64,000 nt of DNA from Platanthera guangdongensis. Lineage: Eukaryota > Streptophyta > Magnoliopsida > Asparagales > Orchidaceae. A program made the position numbers and the translations under genes. The stretch spans positions 62,794,757-62,858,756 of the forward strand of contig CM077165.1 of assembly GCA_039583875.1 (NCBI GenBank). Direction: 5' to 3'. The notes beneath the pieces are model-generated. The model ran no database searches. It was given only the letters and a program-made list of their open reading frames with translations, and was not told the origin of the DNA. This document shows positions 48,101 to 59,747 of this stretch, one piece after another. Each line of letters opens with the position of its first letter. The first letter of the stretch is position 1.

Positions 48101-49833
48101 TCTTTAGGTAGCAATCAGAGTGGAGGTCGACGGAAGACCGTCGGTTTCCCGGTAATATCTTAAGTCACTAGGATTGTTCCAGAGCAACAATGAGAGCTGG
48201 GGTGAAACCTGGGTAGTCATCAACTAAAGTAAATATCCTTGCGAAAGGGAACTTTGGACGTAATCCCATCGTAGTTCCTAGTGCCCCCGAGAGCCCTTCA
48301 CCGGGTATACCCTGGGCAGTCCTGGGATTAACCTTAAATCACTAAGTATAATAACCCGTAGACAAGAGTAGTATAATAGGTTAAGACATTTGTTGTATCT
48401 TCTCACCCGTATAGGGTTGGAGAGTTTCATGTTATATGCTCACCCGTGTAGGGTTTGAGGGAATTGGTATAAAGGCACTATTGTGCGTTCTCACCCGGGT
48501 TGGGTTTGAGGGTTTCAGGATGGGTTTGGTCCTGCGAGCGGAAGGCTCGAAATGAAAGACTTGCATGTGCATAAATATAGTGGCGGGGCATGCGGTACTG
48601 GCCGTTCGTCACACCGATGACAGTACAGTGCACCAGGCGGTTGTGAGGGTTAGAGGGGCCAGTGAGTTGTTTTACACTGCGGTCTGAAGGACGACCCCCG
48701 ATAACGCACATCCGACCCAAAAAGACTGACGGGTTGTCAGCAAAGTACGTACGCGAGACTCTAGAGTGCACCTTGGACGTGTACAGAGGCGTATGAGAGG
48801 GGTCTAAGGCTTGGTAGTGTGCATACCGGCCTAGAAGCGGAGACGCCCGCTCCGCTGCTGCCGTAGCCACAGCGGTGGTACCCGAGAGTGATGCTAGCTC
48901 TCAAAAAGTGGGTACTAAAGGTCTGTGATCACAGAGTCGTTGTGCGTGAGTTGCACTTGCCTGTGCATAAAATTGCATCATAACATTCATTCATATTAGG
49001 TCATACGCTTCATAAATTCTTATCATATAAACTAGTATACACTCTTTTATATGATAAGTTAAATTTCCTGGAAATCCTAACTTATATATTTGTATGGGCA
49101 TTTATATAAGTTAGGGTACTTTTGTGATGGTAGTGTAGTGGTAGAATAGTTTTATTTACATGCTCTTACCTTCTGTTATTTACTTTCTTTACTAGTACTG
49201 CTCTTTACTTACTTGTACCATATTTAGAACTGCTAGTTAGTTTCTGTCACCTGCTTCCACTTTTGCTACCCCTTGTTGTCCTCCGCTTCGTCCTCCCGCT
49301 CGGTGCCTAGGAGTTGCGGGGCGAGGTGCGGAGGAAACGACTTAGTCTTTTTGACTAATGGTCGGTGACCATACTATTTTTAGGAGCCCGTGGAGATGGA
49401 GCACCAGCACGACGAGGAGGCAGGACGTGAGGAGCAGATACCGCTACAGCAGGCTACTACCACTACTGTGCGTCCTCAGGTGGGACGAATTTTTATGTAC
49501 TAGTATAGCTTTCGCTTTTATTTGAGAGAGAGAGTTGATTTGATGTACTGGGCATAAGCCCTTATTACTCTTTCGTTTTGTACTCATTGTGGACTATGTT
49601 GTACTATTCATTCCATATATATATATGATGTACTCTGTGACTTGTGGACTTGTAGATTTGTTACATTGTTACACTTCTTTTCTCATATTGGCCTATGTAT
49701 ATGATCGCAATAGCCGGCAGGATCGGCGTGTTGCGGTGTTGACTAACCCGTGCGTTAGTGCCACCGTAAGACGGCGGTTCTGGGCAGAAGGCCCGGTAGC
49801 CCTTCTTGGTAAGGGGGAGGAAGGGGTCTTACA
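45188..49833 (+). repeat. B1 3' LTR (4646 bp)
   Basis: Collinear with the 5' LTR but of a distinct subtype (for example an extra AGGTCAAACT near 45325). It matches the B2 3' LTR far better. The preceding 100 bp hold TTTCGAGCACGAAATT, typical of chromovirus 3' ends, but no clear G-rich polypurine tract. Confidence 0.95.
46204..46225. repeat. 22-bp perfect palindrome in B1 3' LTR
   Basis: Same as 36663-36684, unchanged although the two LTRs have diverged. Confidence 0.95.
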
Positions 49834-49838
49834 AGATA
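49834..49838. repeat. Target-site duplication of B1, right (AGATA)
   Basis: Identical to 35654-35658. Confidence 0.9.
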
Positions 49839-50439
49839 AACCATACATGCTCAACAACGATAGATAAGCAATTAAATTTTATCGTTAAAACATTCCAAGA
49901 ACGACAAACATACCTAATCAAGAACGAATTTAACATGACATGATCCTATAATTTCAGACGATCAACAATGAAAAGATTAAACATAGAAATATCTTGGAAG
50001 GGCAAAAGTGCTGAAAATTAAAGAACAACTTTATAGTTACCAGAAAACGGACAAGAAGAAAGGAGGGAAACCACCACTTGCATTGGTTTTACCGGAAAAA
50101 TTCTCTGAATCACTCCACGTCGAAGATCGGGGCAAAAGAACGCGGGAGAAGTCGAAATCTGAACAAAAATGGCCGAAATAGAGGTTAGGGCCGAAAAACC
50201 CTAACGAGAAAACTCAAGGAAAGAGGAAAGTTTTACCACGATGGCGTAGCTCTCGACGAGAGCTTTCCAGATCTAAACTCGGTCGAAGATTTGGAGCACC
50301 GAAGCACCGTCGACGACCACGAGAAGATTCACGAAAATATTTCTCTCTCTCGCTCACGCCGCTCTGGTTCGGGAGGAAAAGTTCCGGAGAAGAAGAAGTT
50401 GAAGTTTTATTTCTGTTTCTAATAACCTAAGTATAAGAG

Positions 50440-50452
50440 TATATATATATAA
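50440..50452 (-). promoter_or_regulatory. TATA box in LTR of C
   Basis: TATATATATATAC on the minus strand, about 225 bp downstream (in sense) of the CTCGAG array, a plausible LTR promoter. Confidence 0.5.
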
Positions 50453-50675
50453 GTACTTATAAAATGTTATGTCTCAATATATTAAAAAAACGTATTGTTT
50501 ATGAGCTGATACGGGAAAATAGAAAATAAAGGTCCAATATTGCTTCAAATCAAAGGATGCTCAACATGAAAGTTGTAGATCTCGTCGAGACGAACAAATT
50601 TTATGTTAACCATTTTTCCATACGATACCGTTTTGACTCTCAAAATGACGCTCGAACGTAAACAGCAGTGGACTA

Positions 50676-50934
50676 CTCGAGATGAATAATGGGTACTCGA
50701 GAAGAACGTAAAATACTCGAGAAAATCAATAGTAGATCACTCGAGAGCGAGATTACGGACAACTCGAGTACTAAAATTTAGTACTCGAGACAAGGTAGCA
50801 CTCGGGAAATAAGAAGGTAGAACTCGAGTACTAAGAGGGCAGAACTCGAGTAGAACTGGAGTGCTCGAGGGGAGGAAACAAAGCACTCGAGAGGTATAGG
50901 AGTTGGTACTCGAGAGAAGAAGCAGCAACTCGAG
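50676..50934. repeat. CTCGAG palindrome array in U3 of C
   Basis: Twelve perfect CTCGAG hexamers, usually within ACTCGAG or ACTCGAGT, plus one variant (CTCGGG near 50806), in 259 bp at irregular spacing. Confidence 0.95.
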
Positions 50935-51049
50935 AAGAAACAATTAAAGAACAGTGTTAGGAATAGTGTTTTTTTCAAAAATATCTAAAATCAAACTATA
51001 GAGATGAATAAGGAATCACATTTTTGAATAGTGTTTTAATATCAAAATA

Positions 51050-51052
<3 letters not shown>

Positions 51053-51136
<84 letters not shown>
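51053..51136. repeat. (AT)n microsatellite, about 84 bp
   Basis: Uninterrupted AT dinucleotides, 42 units, about 390 bp from the duplication junction at 51530. Confidence 0.95.
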
Positions 51137-51139
<3 letters not shown>

Positions 51140-51529
51140 AACAGAGAATACGAGTTCAAAACGGAGGCTCAAACGTGCGCCGAATCAAACGAAACTCACA
51201 CCGTAGGCGAACACTGACACTACGAACCCAACGGCGAAGTCAAAACCTAAATCCGACAAGCCATTCCCGAGATATTAATTTTCAAAGTATACGACGAACA
51301 TAAATTACACTAAACTTTGGGAAATCGCCGATGCCCGAATATCGCTCGGATTGCGACGAAACTTGACGAGCAAGTCCAAAGTTATTCAACTTAAATTCCA
51401 AATGCAAAATTTTCCGATAATGACAAGAATTTGGCTAACTCGACCGCACGGACGCGAAAATGCCTTAACGGTGTTGCGTCGTCAACTCGACGTTAAAAGT
51501 AACATCATGATGTCATAAATACGTCGATA

Positions 51530-54500
51530 TCATGCAGATGATATAATATGATTTAAATTTAATTATTATGAATAATGTAATTCTGTCACATAAATTCAGT
51601 GACATTGCATGTCATACTTAGGCCTCTTAGAGGCATTTCCAGAACCTGGACCCTGAATGAAAAATGTAGCCTTACCTGTTAACTTTAATTTGACACCTTA
51701 ATCATTAATTTTGGTCCAGTAGTCTGGCCTGTAGGGCATTTCTCCTAGGACTGGTCCTAGACAAGGGCAGAAATTCATTTGGATGCCCAAATCAAAACAG
51801 CAATCACCATGACCCCAAATTTTGGGTACATGCATGATTAGGGCATACCTAGTCCCCTGCCAAAAATGAGGAATTTTTGAAACAACTTTTTCTATAGTTT
51901 TGGTCATAATATCAAAACCTAAATAAATGCAATATTTGGAGTTATATGACTCCTCATAGCCCCAAATTTTGGTGGTAGATCCTTGTGGACATCATTGGTG
52001 CATGATAAAAATTTCAGCACATTTGGATCACTGCATGTTGGAAAACCCACTTGCATGTGTTGGTTTATATATTGTCTTGGTGTGCCAATAACAATAATTT
52101 AAATATGGTGCATTCAACATAATTGAGGCACTCAAAAATTATGGATTTTATTCCAGTGGTTCATTAGGGTAAAGTTCAACCCTCAGATTAATTATGTGAT
52201 TTTTGGAATCAAAAATCCCATTAATTGGAATTTTTAAAAATATAGCCCCTTTTTGAAAATAAATTGGAAAAATAGGTCTTCCTCAAGTAAAAGTCCTCAA
52301 ACTTTGCCAAGTTAAAAATAAGGTTATATTTGACTTAGGAAAATTTGATCTTTCTGTTTGAAGAACTTTTGGAGTAAAATACCTTGAAATGCTCATTTTA
52401 CCCTTTTTGCATTTATTCTTGAATTGATGAAATTACACTTCAGATAAACTTGGAAATATTGCTAGTGTTGTATAATTGTATTATTAGTCTTGCATAATTA
52501 TTTCAGAATTTATGGGTGTACTGATAATTTTAAAATTAATATAATGACATTTTGGTAAATATGTAAGAATGAGAATTGTTAGTCCATTACACTATAAATG
52601 TTGATGAAACCCTGCCAATAGTCATACATTAATATTTTATATGTTCTGTAATTTTCCTGGAATTTTGGATTACATATTCCTTGTACTTCATTTGGAACAT
52701 GGAAATTATGTAGATTTGGTATTAAATAAGGAATTGGTATAAATAATCAAAGGAAAATTATGAAACCCTGTAGACAGAAATATTTTATCAATACACAACT
52801 CAGGAAAAATTACCTAGGTCAGTGGATTTTAAATTATACTACTTCATGTGTAAAGTGACGTAGGAAATAAATTAAAAGATTTAATTAAGTGATTATTTGA
52901 TCAAGGAAAATTATGAGATTCCATATGATAGTTCCTTTAGCCCATACCATCCTAGGATAAATAGTTAGGGGCAAGAGGCCCTAAGGATTGGAAGATTCCA
53001 TTTTGGGGTAATAATAGGACTTAGTCTGCATATAACATAAATAAGAAATGCTTTAGGGGATTACCAGAAGATTGATTATCAGAAGAATAAGAGAGTGCAA
53101 TATGAATAATCCCTGGTGGGTAGTATTGTCTTAGTGACGGGAGTAAAGGTGCAAGTCTTTAGGTAGCAATCAGAGTGGAGGTCGACGGAAGACCGTCGGT
53201 TTCCCGCTAATATCTTAAGTCACTAGAATTGTTCCAGAGCAACAATGAGAGCTGGGGTGAAACCTGGGTAGTCATCAACTAAAGTAAATATCCTTGCGAA
53301 AGGGAACTTTGAGCGTAATCCCATCGTAGTTCCTAGTGCCCACGAGAGCCCTTCACCGGGTATACCCTGGGCAGCCCTGGGATTAACCTTAAATCACTAA
53401 GTATAATAACCCGTAAATAAGAGTAGTATAATAGGTTAAGACATTTGTTGTACCTTCTCACCCGTATAGAGTTGGAGAGTTTCATGTTATATGCTCACCC
53501 GTGTAAGGTTTGAGGGAATTGGTATAAAGGCACTGTTGTGCGTTCTCACCCGGGTTGGGTTTGAGGGTTTCAGGACGAGTTTGGTCCTGCGAGCGGAAGG
53601 CTCGGAATGAAAGACTTGCATGTGCATAGATATAGTGGCGGGGCATGCGGTACTGGCCATTCGTCACACCGATGGCAGTACGGTGCACCAGGCGGTTGTG
53701 AGGGTTAGAGGGGCCAGTGAGTTGTTTTACACTGCGGTCTGGAGGACGACCCCCGATAACGCACATCCGACCCAACAAGACTGACGGGTTGTCAGAAAAG
53801 TACGTACGCGAGACTCTAGAGTGCACCTTGGACGTGTACAGAGGCGTATGAGAGGGGTCTAAGGCTTGGTAGTGTGCATACCGGCCTAGAAGCGGAGACG
53901 CCCGCTCCGCTGCTGCCGTAGCCACAGCGGTGGTACCCGAGAGTGATGCTAGCTCTCAAAAAGTGGGAACTAAAGGTCTGTGATCACAGAGTTGTTGTGC
54001 GTGAGTTGCACTTGCCTGTGCATAAAATTGCATCATAACATTCATTCATATTAGATCATACGCTTCATAGATCCTTATCATATAAACTAGTATGAGCTCT
54101 TTTATATGATAAGTTAAATTTCCTGAAAATCCTAACTTATATATTTGTATGGGCATTTATATAAGTTAGGGTACTTTTGTGATGGTAGTATAGTGGTAGA
54201 ATAGTTTTATTTACTTCCTTTACTAGTACTGCTCTTTACTTACTTGTACCATATTTAGAACTGCTAGTTAGTTTCTGTCACCTGCTTCCACTTTTGCTAC
54301 CCCTTGTTGTCCTCCGCTTCGTCCTCCCGCTCGGTGCCTAGGAGTTGCGGGGTGAGGTGCGGAGGAAACGACTTAGTCTTTTTGACTAATGGTCGGTGAC
54401 CATACTATTTTTAGGAGCCCGTGGAGATGGAGCACCAGCACGACGAGGAGGCAGGACGTGAGGAGCAGATACCGCTACAGCAGGCTACTACCACTACTGT

Positions 54501-54865
54501 GCGTCCTCAGGTGGGACGAATTCTGATGTACTAGTATAGCTTCCGCTTTTATTTGAGAGAGAGAGTTGATTTGATGTACTGGGCATAAGCCCTTATTACT
54601 CTTTCATTTTGTACTCATTGTGGACTATGTTGTACTATTCATTCCATATATATATATATGATGTACTCTGTGACTTGTGGACTCGTAGATTTGTTACATT
54701 GTTACACTTCTTTTCTCATATTGGCCTATGTATATGATCGTAATAGCCGGCAGGATCGGCGTGTTGCGGTGTTGACTAACCCGTGCGTTAGTGTCACCGT
54801 AAGACGGCGGTTCTGGGCATAAGGCCCGGTAGCCCTCCTTGGTAAGGGGAGGAAGAGGTCTTACA
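51530..54865 (+). repeat. B2 5' LTR, truncated
   Basis: Shares the subtype of the B1 5' LTR (ATTCTGTCAC, CATACTTAGG, CTTAGAGGC) rather than that of the 3' LTRs. It lacks the TTGAC-rich U3 and the palindrome because the first 1277 bp are missing. Also lacks about 14 bp near 54210. Confidence 0.9.
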
Positions 54866-54868
54866 AAC

Positions 54869-54880
54869 TGGTATCACTTG
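54869..54880 (+). other. Primer-binding site of B2
   Basis: TGGTATCACTTG, identical to B1. Confidence 0.65.
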
Positions 54881-55049
54881 AACAACGATCATATGAGAAA
54901 GAAGTCCACAACACCGGACCACCCCTGCCCGAGCATTAGTTTGCGGACAAACTATGCAGCGCAAGCAGTGGTGAACCATGTGTAAAAGTCACATAAAATG
55001 GTCCACGAAGTACAATGAGTTAGGTCAGTTCTGTTTTAACCTTACCTTT

Positions 55050-56171
55050 ATGCAACCTCCACAGGTTGCCGCGCCGCAAAATGTGACTCCTCCCCCTCCA
55101 ACTGCCACTCCATCCCTACATACGGAGATGAGACAGACTTTGACGGCAATTCTGGATGCCTTCAAATCCCAGCAAGTCCCGGCTCCGCAGCCAAATCTGG
55201 GGTCGAACTGGAAGAGTGCTTTCAAGAGCCTGTCCCCACCAGTGTACCGTGGGACAGAGGATGCGGTAAAGACGGAGGAATGGCTGGAGGCCATACACGA
55301 GATTTTAGCAGGCATCAACTGCCCGGTCGGCGAGGCAGTACCTCTAGCCACCTCTGCACTAGAGGCTTATGCTAAGAGATGGTGGAAATCAGTGCGGGAG
55401 TCTACATATGCAGACTGCGAGCTGTCAGAGATACCATGGGAGGAGTTTGGCGATGTATTTCTGGATCACTTCGTCTCTGCTACGGACAGAGATGCCTTGG
55501 AGGAGAGGTTTTTGAACCTCAGGCAGGGGACTAGATCGGTGATCGAGTATCAGCGAGAGTTCTCTCATTTGGCAAGGTTCGCAGGGATTCAGGATACCGA
55601 TGATAGGAGGTATGCCAAGAGGTTCTACCGGGGCCTCAGGGACGATTTGAGGCAGACCTTGCTGTTCATTTCTCATGGCAGCACTAGGCAGATCATTGAA
55701 ATGACAAAGAAGCTGGAGACTGACCAGCTGATGGTGCAAGGCAGAGGAAAGAGACCGTTTGATGAGTCCACATCAGGAGAGGGCGGCAGGGGCTCTCAGA
55801 GAGGCAGGACTATCGGATACAAGAAGGGTGGGGGACGTCGTCGTCCCAACTTCAGGCAGGAGCAGGAGCAAGAGCCTCCTCCAGCATTAGCTCCCCCACC
55901 TCTACAGGTGTATGGTCCGAGGAGACAGGATGATCATGGCCACCGACAGGTAGTTTGTTACGGATGCCGCCAGCCCGGGCACATTAGGTCGGAGTGCCCG
56001 CATCGATTCCATCCTCGTCCTCCTCCTCCACCTCCAGTGGCACCAGTACAGCAGGGTCGAGTCCGAGGCCGAGGCCGGGTATATCACGACAGGGGACGCA
56101 ATCAGGAGCAGATTTATGCCTTGGACCTCACGGAGCAGAGGAACCCCGAGGAGGTTATCACAGGTACTTAA
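55050..56171 (+). CDS. gag: B2 Gag (373 aa)
   Basis: Same organisation as B1 Gag: capsid domain, CCHC knuckle CYGCRQPGHIRSEC, proline run, RG tail. It is four residues shorter because one GRGR unit (12 bp) is absent from the RG repeat. Substitutions include NWKSAFKSL for NWLSAFKSL, INCPVG for INYPVG, EAYAKR for ESYAKR and RQTLLF for RQALLF. Start MQPPQVAAPQ chosen as in B1; the frame also opens 24 codons earlier. The truncated 5' LTR removes the normal promoter, so expression would need another one. Confidence 0.9.
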   Translation: MQPPQVAAPQNVTPPPPTATPSLHTEMRQTLTAILDAFKSQQVPAPQPNLGSNWKSAFKSLSPPVYRGTEDAVKTEEWLEAIHEILAGINCPVGEAVPLATSALEAYAKRWWKSVRESTYADCELSEIPWEEFGDVFLDHFVSATDRDALEERFLNLRQGTRSVIEYQREFSHLARFAGIQDTDDRRYAKRFYRGLRDDLRQTLLFISHGSTRQIIEMTKKLETDQLMVQGRGKRPFDESTSGEGGRGSQRGRTIGYKKGGGRRRPNFRQEQEQEPPPALAPPPLQVYGPRRQDDHGHRQVVCYGCRQPGHIRSECPHRFHPRPPPPPPVAPVQQGRVRGRGRVYHDRGRNQEQIYALDLTEQRNPEEVITGT

Positions 56172-56258
56172 GGTTAATTATTAAGTTCCTTGAGTTTTCA
56201 ATTATATAGTACCTGGAACTATAGGGTAACAATTAATTTTAACTTAAACAAACCTCAG
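56164..56258 (+). other. Candidate gag-pol intron of B2 (95 bp)
   Basis: Same GT-AG segment as in B1 with a few substitutions; exon 2 starts GC, so the joined codon is GGC and the junction reads [20 protein letters not shown], the form also seen in A (VIAGIVFISG). Confidence 0.65.
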
Positions 56259-56266
56259 GCATAGTT

Positions 56267-59200
56267 ATGATCAGCGGCAAGCCCGCACATACTCTCTTCG
56301 ACACGGGTGCTTCGCACTCGTTCGTATCCGAGGCCTTCATAGACGGACTCGAAGGCGTGGAAAGATTTCCTGGACTAGAGATGAGGGTGCGTCTACCCGA
56401 TGGGTCAGAACTACGGACCACAGCCCATTGTGATATGGAGGCCGAGATTAGCGGCAAGGCATTTGAGGCGCCGACAACTATTCTGAAGCTGCAGGACTTT
56501 GACTTGATTTTGGGCATGACATGGTTACATCGGAACCATGCTCAGATAGATTGTCCATCAAGAAGGATCACACTAAGGCATGGCGACTCTCATGTTATCA
56601 TCGAAGGTATTCAGCCTATCTGCCACACATTGTTATCTTCTGTACAAGCTGTGAAGGCCCACGAGCAGGGAGAAGAAGTTTACGTTATCTGCTTTGAGAT
56701 GGTGGGGACAGAGACTTCTATTTCAGATGTTCCGGTGGTCCGGGATTTCTCCGACGTATTCCCGGAGAAATTGCCCTGGCTACCACCAGCCAGAGTCGTG
56801 GATTTCAGGATCCAGCTAGTACCGGGAGCGACGCCGGTGTCCCGGGCACCTTACAGGATGGCTCCCAGGGAGTTAGCAGAGTTCAGGACTCAACTTCAGG
56901 AGCTAGTTGAGTCGGGATTTGTGCGGCCTAGTTCATCGCCGTGGGGAGCGCCAGTTCTCTTTGTGAAGAAGAAGGACGGGTTGTTACGACTATGCATAGA
57001 TTACTGGGAGCTGAACCGGTTAACGGTCCGCAATACCTACCCACTACCTCAGATAGATGAGTTATTTGATCAGCTGCAGGGAGCCTTCTGGTTCTCTAAG
57101 CTAGATTTGCGATCCGGTTACTACCAGCTCCGCATCCGGGAAGAGGACATACCGAAGACGACATTCAGTTCACGCTATGGATTATACGAGTTCACGGTGA
57201 TGCCTTTTGGGCTCACGAATGCCCCTGTCGCATTCATGAGTCTAATGAACCGTGTATTCGAGCCCTTTTTAGACCGCTTCGTGATTGTATTCATCGACGA
57301 CATTTTGATATATTCCCGGACTCAGGAAGAGCATACAGAGCATTTGACCCTGGTCTTGCAGAGGCTGAGGGAGTCCCAGATGTACGCAAAGTTTTCAAAG
57401 TGCCAGTTCTGGCTGCAGGAGGTGGCTTTCCTGGGACACACGATCAGTGGGGCTGGATTAGCAGTGGACCCAGCCAAGGTAGAGGAAATAAGGGATTGGC
57501 CACGACCAAAGTCAGCATCCGATATTCGCAGCTTCCTGGGTTTGGCAGGGTACTATCAGAAGTTTGTGGAGGGGTTCTCGAGGATAGCCCTCCCCCTCAC
57601 GACTTTGACGAGGAATGATACTGAGTTCACCTGGACAGAGCAGTGTGAGGTGGCTTTTCAGGAGCTGAAGGACCGACTCATCTCATCCCCTATTCTTGCG
57701 CTTCCATCCGGGAGTGAAGGATTTCAGATTTACACAGATGCCTCTTACCAGGGGATGAGTGTTGTCCTGATGCAGCATGGACATGTTATTGCTTACGCTT
57801 CGAGACAGTTGAAGAAGCATGAGCATAACTATCCAGTACATGACTTAGAGCTCGGGGCTGTGGTATTCGCCCTAAAGATGTGGAGACATTATTTATACGA
57901 GATTCATTGTGATATTTATTCAGATCACAAGAATCTTAAATATATCGATACGCAGAAGGACTTAAACCTACGACAGAGGAGATGGCTGGAATTCCTCTGC
58001 GATTATGATTACAAGATCCACTACCATCCGGGGAAAGCGAACACAGTAGCAGATGCTTTGAGTAGGAGGCCCGACACTTCTGGACCGGAGCCTCGGTTGA
58101 TGTCTATAGAGCTGCTACGGATGATGGAAGACATGCACATTACCATGGTATCTGAGGCCGAACCAGTGGTATATCGAGAGTATTTGAGCTCAGTGATCAG
58201 TGGTGATGACATACGAGAGCGCATCCAAACACATCAGAGGCGGGATGCTGCATTACAGCCGATTTTTAGTGCCCTAGAAAGGGGCAAGGTTGAGGATTAC
58301 ACGATACAGGATGATCTTCTTCGATTCCGTGGACGCATTTACATACCAGCAGGGGGCAGTATCCGGGAGGACATACTCAGAGAGGCTCATTGCTCCAGAT
58401 ATTCAGTGCATCCCGGCATCACCAAGATGTGGGCAGATTTGCGGAGCTCTATGTATTGGCCTGGGATGAAGAGGGAGATCACTCATTTTGTGACATTCTG
58501 CGAGACGTGTCAGCGCGTGAAGGCGGAATGTAAGAGCTCAGGAGGTTTGCTACAGCCACTACCAGTCCCAGAGTGGAAGTTCGAGGACATTGTTATGGAT
58601 TTTGTGCACGGACTACCTCGCTCCCACTCTGGGCATGATTCTATATGGGTCATAGTAGACAGACTGACCAAGGTAGCGCACTTTATTCCAGTCCGGAAGG
58701 ATGCTCCAGTTGCAGTTTTGGTGAGATTATTTGTGGAGCAGTTCGTCAGATACCATGGCATTCCCAGGACGATCGTTTCGGACCGTGATGGTCGGTTCAC
58801 TTCAAGCGAGTGGAGGGCCGTGCATGCTTACTTGGGCTCTCGGCTTACTTTTAGTACCGCCTTCCACCCGCAGACCGACGGACAGACCGAGCGGACCATC
58901 CGGACCATGGAGGACCTACTCAGACTATGCATATTGGATACGGGGAAGCCTTGGGAGAGGCTGCTGCCACTGATTGAGTTCTCGTACAATAACAGCCACC
59001 AGGCTAGCATCAGGATGGCTCCATATGAGGCACTTTATGGGAGGAAGTGCCGGACACCGCTATCATGGGTTCAAGATGTGGATACCAGGGCTCTTGGATC
59101 TGATTATATAGAGGATACAGAGGTTCAGATTCGTTTGATCAGAGATCGGCTACTAGAGGCCCAGAGCAGGCAGGCAAAATATTATGATGCTCGGCACCGG

Positions 59201-59647
59201 AAGGTGGAGTTCCAGGTTGGAGACATAGTTTTCTTGAAGATACGTCCAGTACACGGTGTCTCTCGGGTGCGGAGGCACAAGAAGCTCAGTCCACGATACA
59301 TGGGGCCATACTTGATCCTGGAGCGGATCGGCCCCTTAGCTTACCGACTGCAGCTGCCACCGGAGTTGGGTGCATTACATGACGTCTTCCATGTCTCTTC
59401 CTTGCGAAGAGCTCTCCTTCGGCCGGAGCAGCACATTACTACTACAGCCGGACCGGTAGAGCCTGACAGATCAGTTAGTTTGGAGCCGATCCGGATTGAC
59501 GATACAACCATCCGAGTGTTGCGGAAGAAGAAAGTCCCTCTTGTGAAGGTGCTGTGGTCCAACCATGGACGGGAGGAGCACACCTGGGAGCCAAGAGATC
59601 TAATGCTGGAGCGACACCCGGAGCTGTTCACTTCAGGTATATTTTAG
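56267..59647 (+). CDS. pol: B2 Pol polyprotein (1126 aa from first ATG)
   Basis: Same length and domains as B1 Pol with all catalytic residues kept: protease Asp12, RT FIDD 342-345, RNase H Asp491, integrase zinc site 708/716/745/748 and Asp778, Asp839, Glu875. I counted about 19 base differences from B1, nearly all transitions, giving about 12 residue changes (for example G62S, G171W, A499V, T601R, D717G, R872G, N910S). Trp247 in place of the usual Arg in the RT motif CIDYRELN is shared with B1, so it predates the duplication. G171W alters LPGLPP, a conserved loop before RT. Confidence 0.95.
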   Translation: MISGKPAHTLFDTGASHSFVSEAFIDGLEGVERFPGLEMRVRLPDGSELRTTAHCDMEAEISGKAFEAPTTILKLQDFDLILGMTWLHRNHAQIDCPSRRITLRHGDSHVIIEGIQPICHTLLSSVQAVKAHEQGEEVYVICFEMVGTETSISDVPVVRDFSDVFPEKLPWLPPARVVDFRIQLVPGATPVSRAPYRMAPRELAEFRTQLQELVESGFVRPSSSPWGAPVLFVKKKDGLLRLCIDYWELNRLTVRNTYPLPQIDELFDQLQGAFWFSKLDLRSGYYQLRIREEDIPKTTFSSRYGLYEFTVMPFGLTNAPVAFMSLMNRVFEPFLDRFVIVFIDDILIYSRTQEEHTEHLTLVLQRLRESQMYAKFSKCQFWLQEVAFLGHTISGAGLAVDPAKVEEIRDWPRPKSASDIRSFLGLAGYYQKFVEGFSRIALPLTTLTRNDTEFTWTEQCEVAFQELKDRLISSPILALPSGSEGFQIYTDASYQGMSVVLMQHGHVIAYASRQLKKHEHNYPVHDLELGAVVFALKMWRHYLYEIHCDIYSDHKNLKYIDTQKDLNLRQRRWLEFLCDYDYKIHYHPGKANTVADALSRRPDTSGPEPRLMSIELLRMMEDMHITMVSEAEPVVYREYLSSVISGDDIRERIQTHQRRDAALQPIFSALERGKVEDYTIQDDLLRFRGRIYIPAGGSIREDILREAHCSRYSVHPGITKMWADLRSSMYWPGMKREITHFVTFCETCQRVKAECKSSGGLLQPLPVPEWKFEDIVMDFVHGLPRSHSGHDSIWVIVDRLTKVAHFIPVRKDAPVAVLVRLFVEQFVRYHGIPRTIVSDRDGRFTSSEWRAVHAYLGSRLTFSTAFHPQTDGQTERTIRTMEDLLRLCILDTGKPWERLLPLIEFSYNNSHQASIRMAPYEALYGRKCRTPLSWVQDVDTRALGSDYIEDTEVQIRLIRDRLLEAQSRQAKYYDARHRKVEFQVGDIVFLKIRPVHGVSRVRRHKKLSPRYMGPYLILERIGPLAYRLQLPPELGALHDVFHVSSLRRALLRPEQHITTTAGPVEPDRSVSLEPIRIDDTTIRVLRKKKVPLVKVLWSNHGREEHTWEPRDLMLERHPELFTSGIF

Positions 59648-59747
59648 TTTACATGTTAAAAATTTCTTATAAATCTTGCAAATAAACCCCGTAAACCTGA
59701 ACTTAAATTTCGAGCACGAAATTATTTTTTTCTTGGTTGTTGGAATT

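Larger units (their letters stand above)
35659..49833 (+). mobile_element. Element B1: complete Del/Tekay-type chromovirus with open gag and pol
   Basis: LTRs of 4635 and 4646 bp (TGTAACATCCC to AGGTCTTACA) and perfect AGATA duplications enclose 4.9 kb with uninterrupted gag and 1126-codon pol. LTR ends, primer region and proteins are homologous to A, but the LTR sequences are clearly a different family. 5' and 3' LTRs differ by several per cent in the stretches I compared, which is odd beside open frames. A shared Arg-to-Trp change in an RT motif may limit function. Confidence 0.95.
15479..51529 (-). mobile_element. Element C: 5' half of a Ty3/gypsy retrotransposon, host of A and B1
   Basis: From right to left on the minus strand: 5' LTR in three pieces (51529-49839, 35653-34659, 18978-18694), initiator tRNA-Met primer site, about 660 bp leader, gag, protease and RT. 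RNase H, integrase and 3' LTR are absent, the element being joined to E inside the RT/RNase H boundary. Target duplications of A (AGTAT) and B1 (AGATA) show both inserted into this LTR. The true right end is not reached because a tandem duplication begins at 51530. Confidence 0.7.
36936..51529. repeat. Tandem duplication, unit 1 (about 14.6 kb)
   Basis: The unit runs from inside the B1 5' LTR to inside the LTR of C. The second unit begins at 51530 with the sequence found at 36936 and stays collinear to the window end. LTR subtypes match by position (5' with 5', 3' with 3'). Confidence 0.75.
49839..51529 (-). repeat. C 5' LTR, U3/R piece (3 of 3)
   Basis: Follows the right target duplication of B1. 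On the minus strand it shows a CTCGAG-rich U3, a TATA box and a leader with AACCCTAACC-like text near 50200. No LTR start is seen because a duplication junction intervenes at 51529/51530. No gene is seen in it. Confidence 0.65.
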
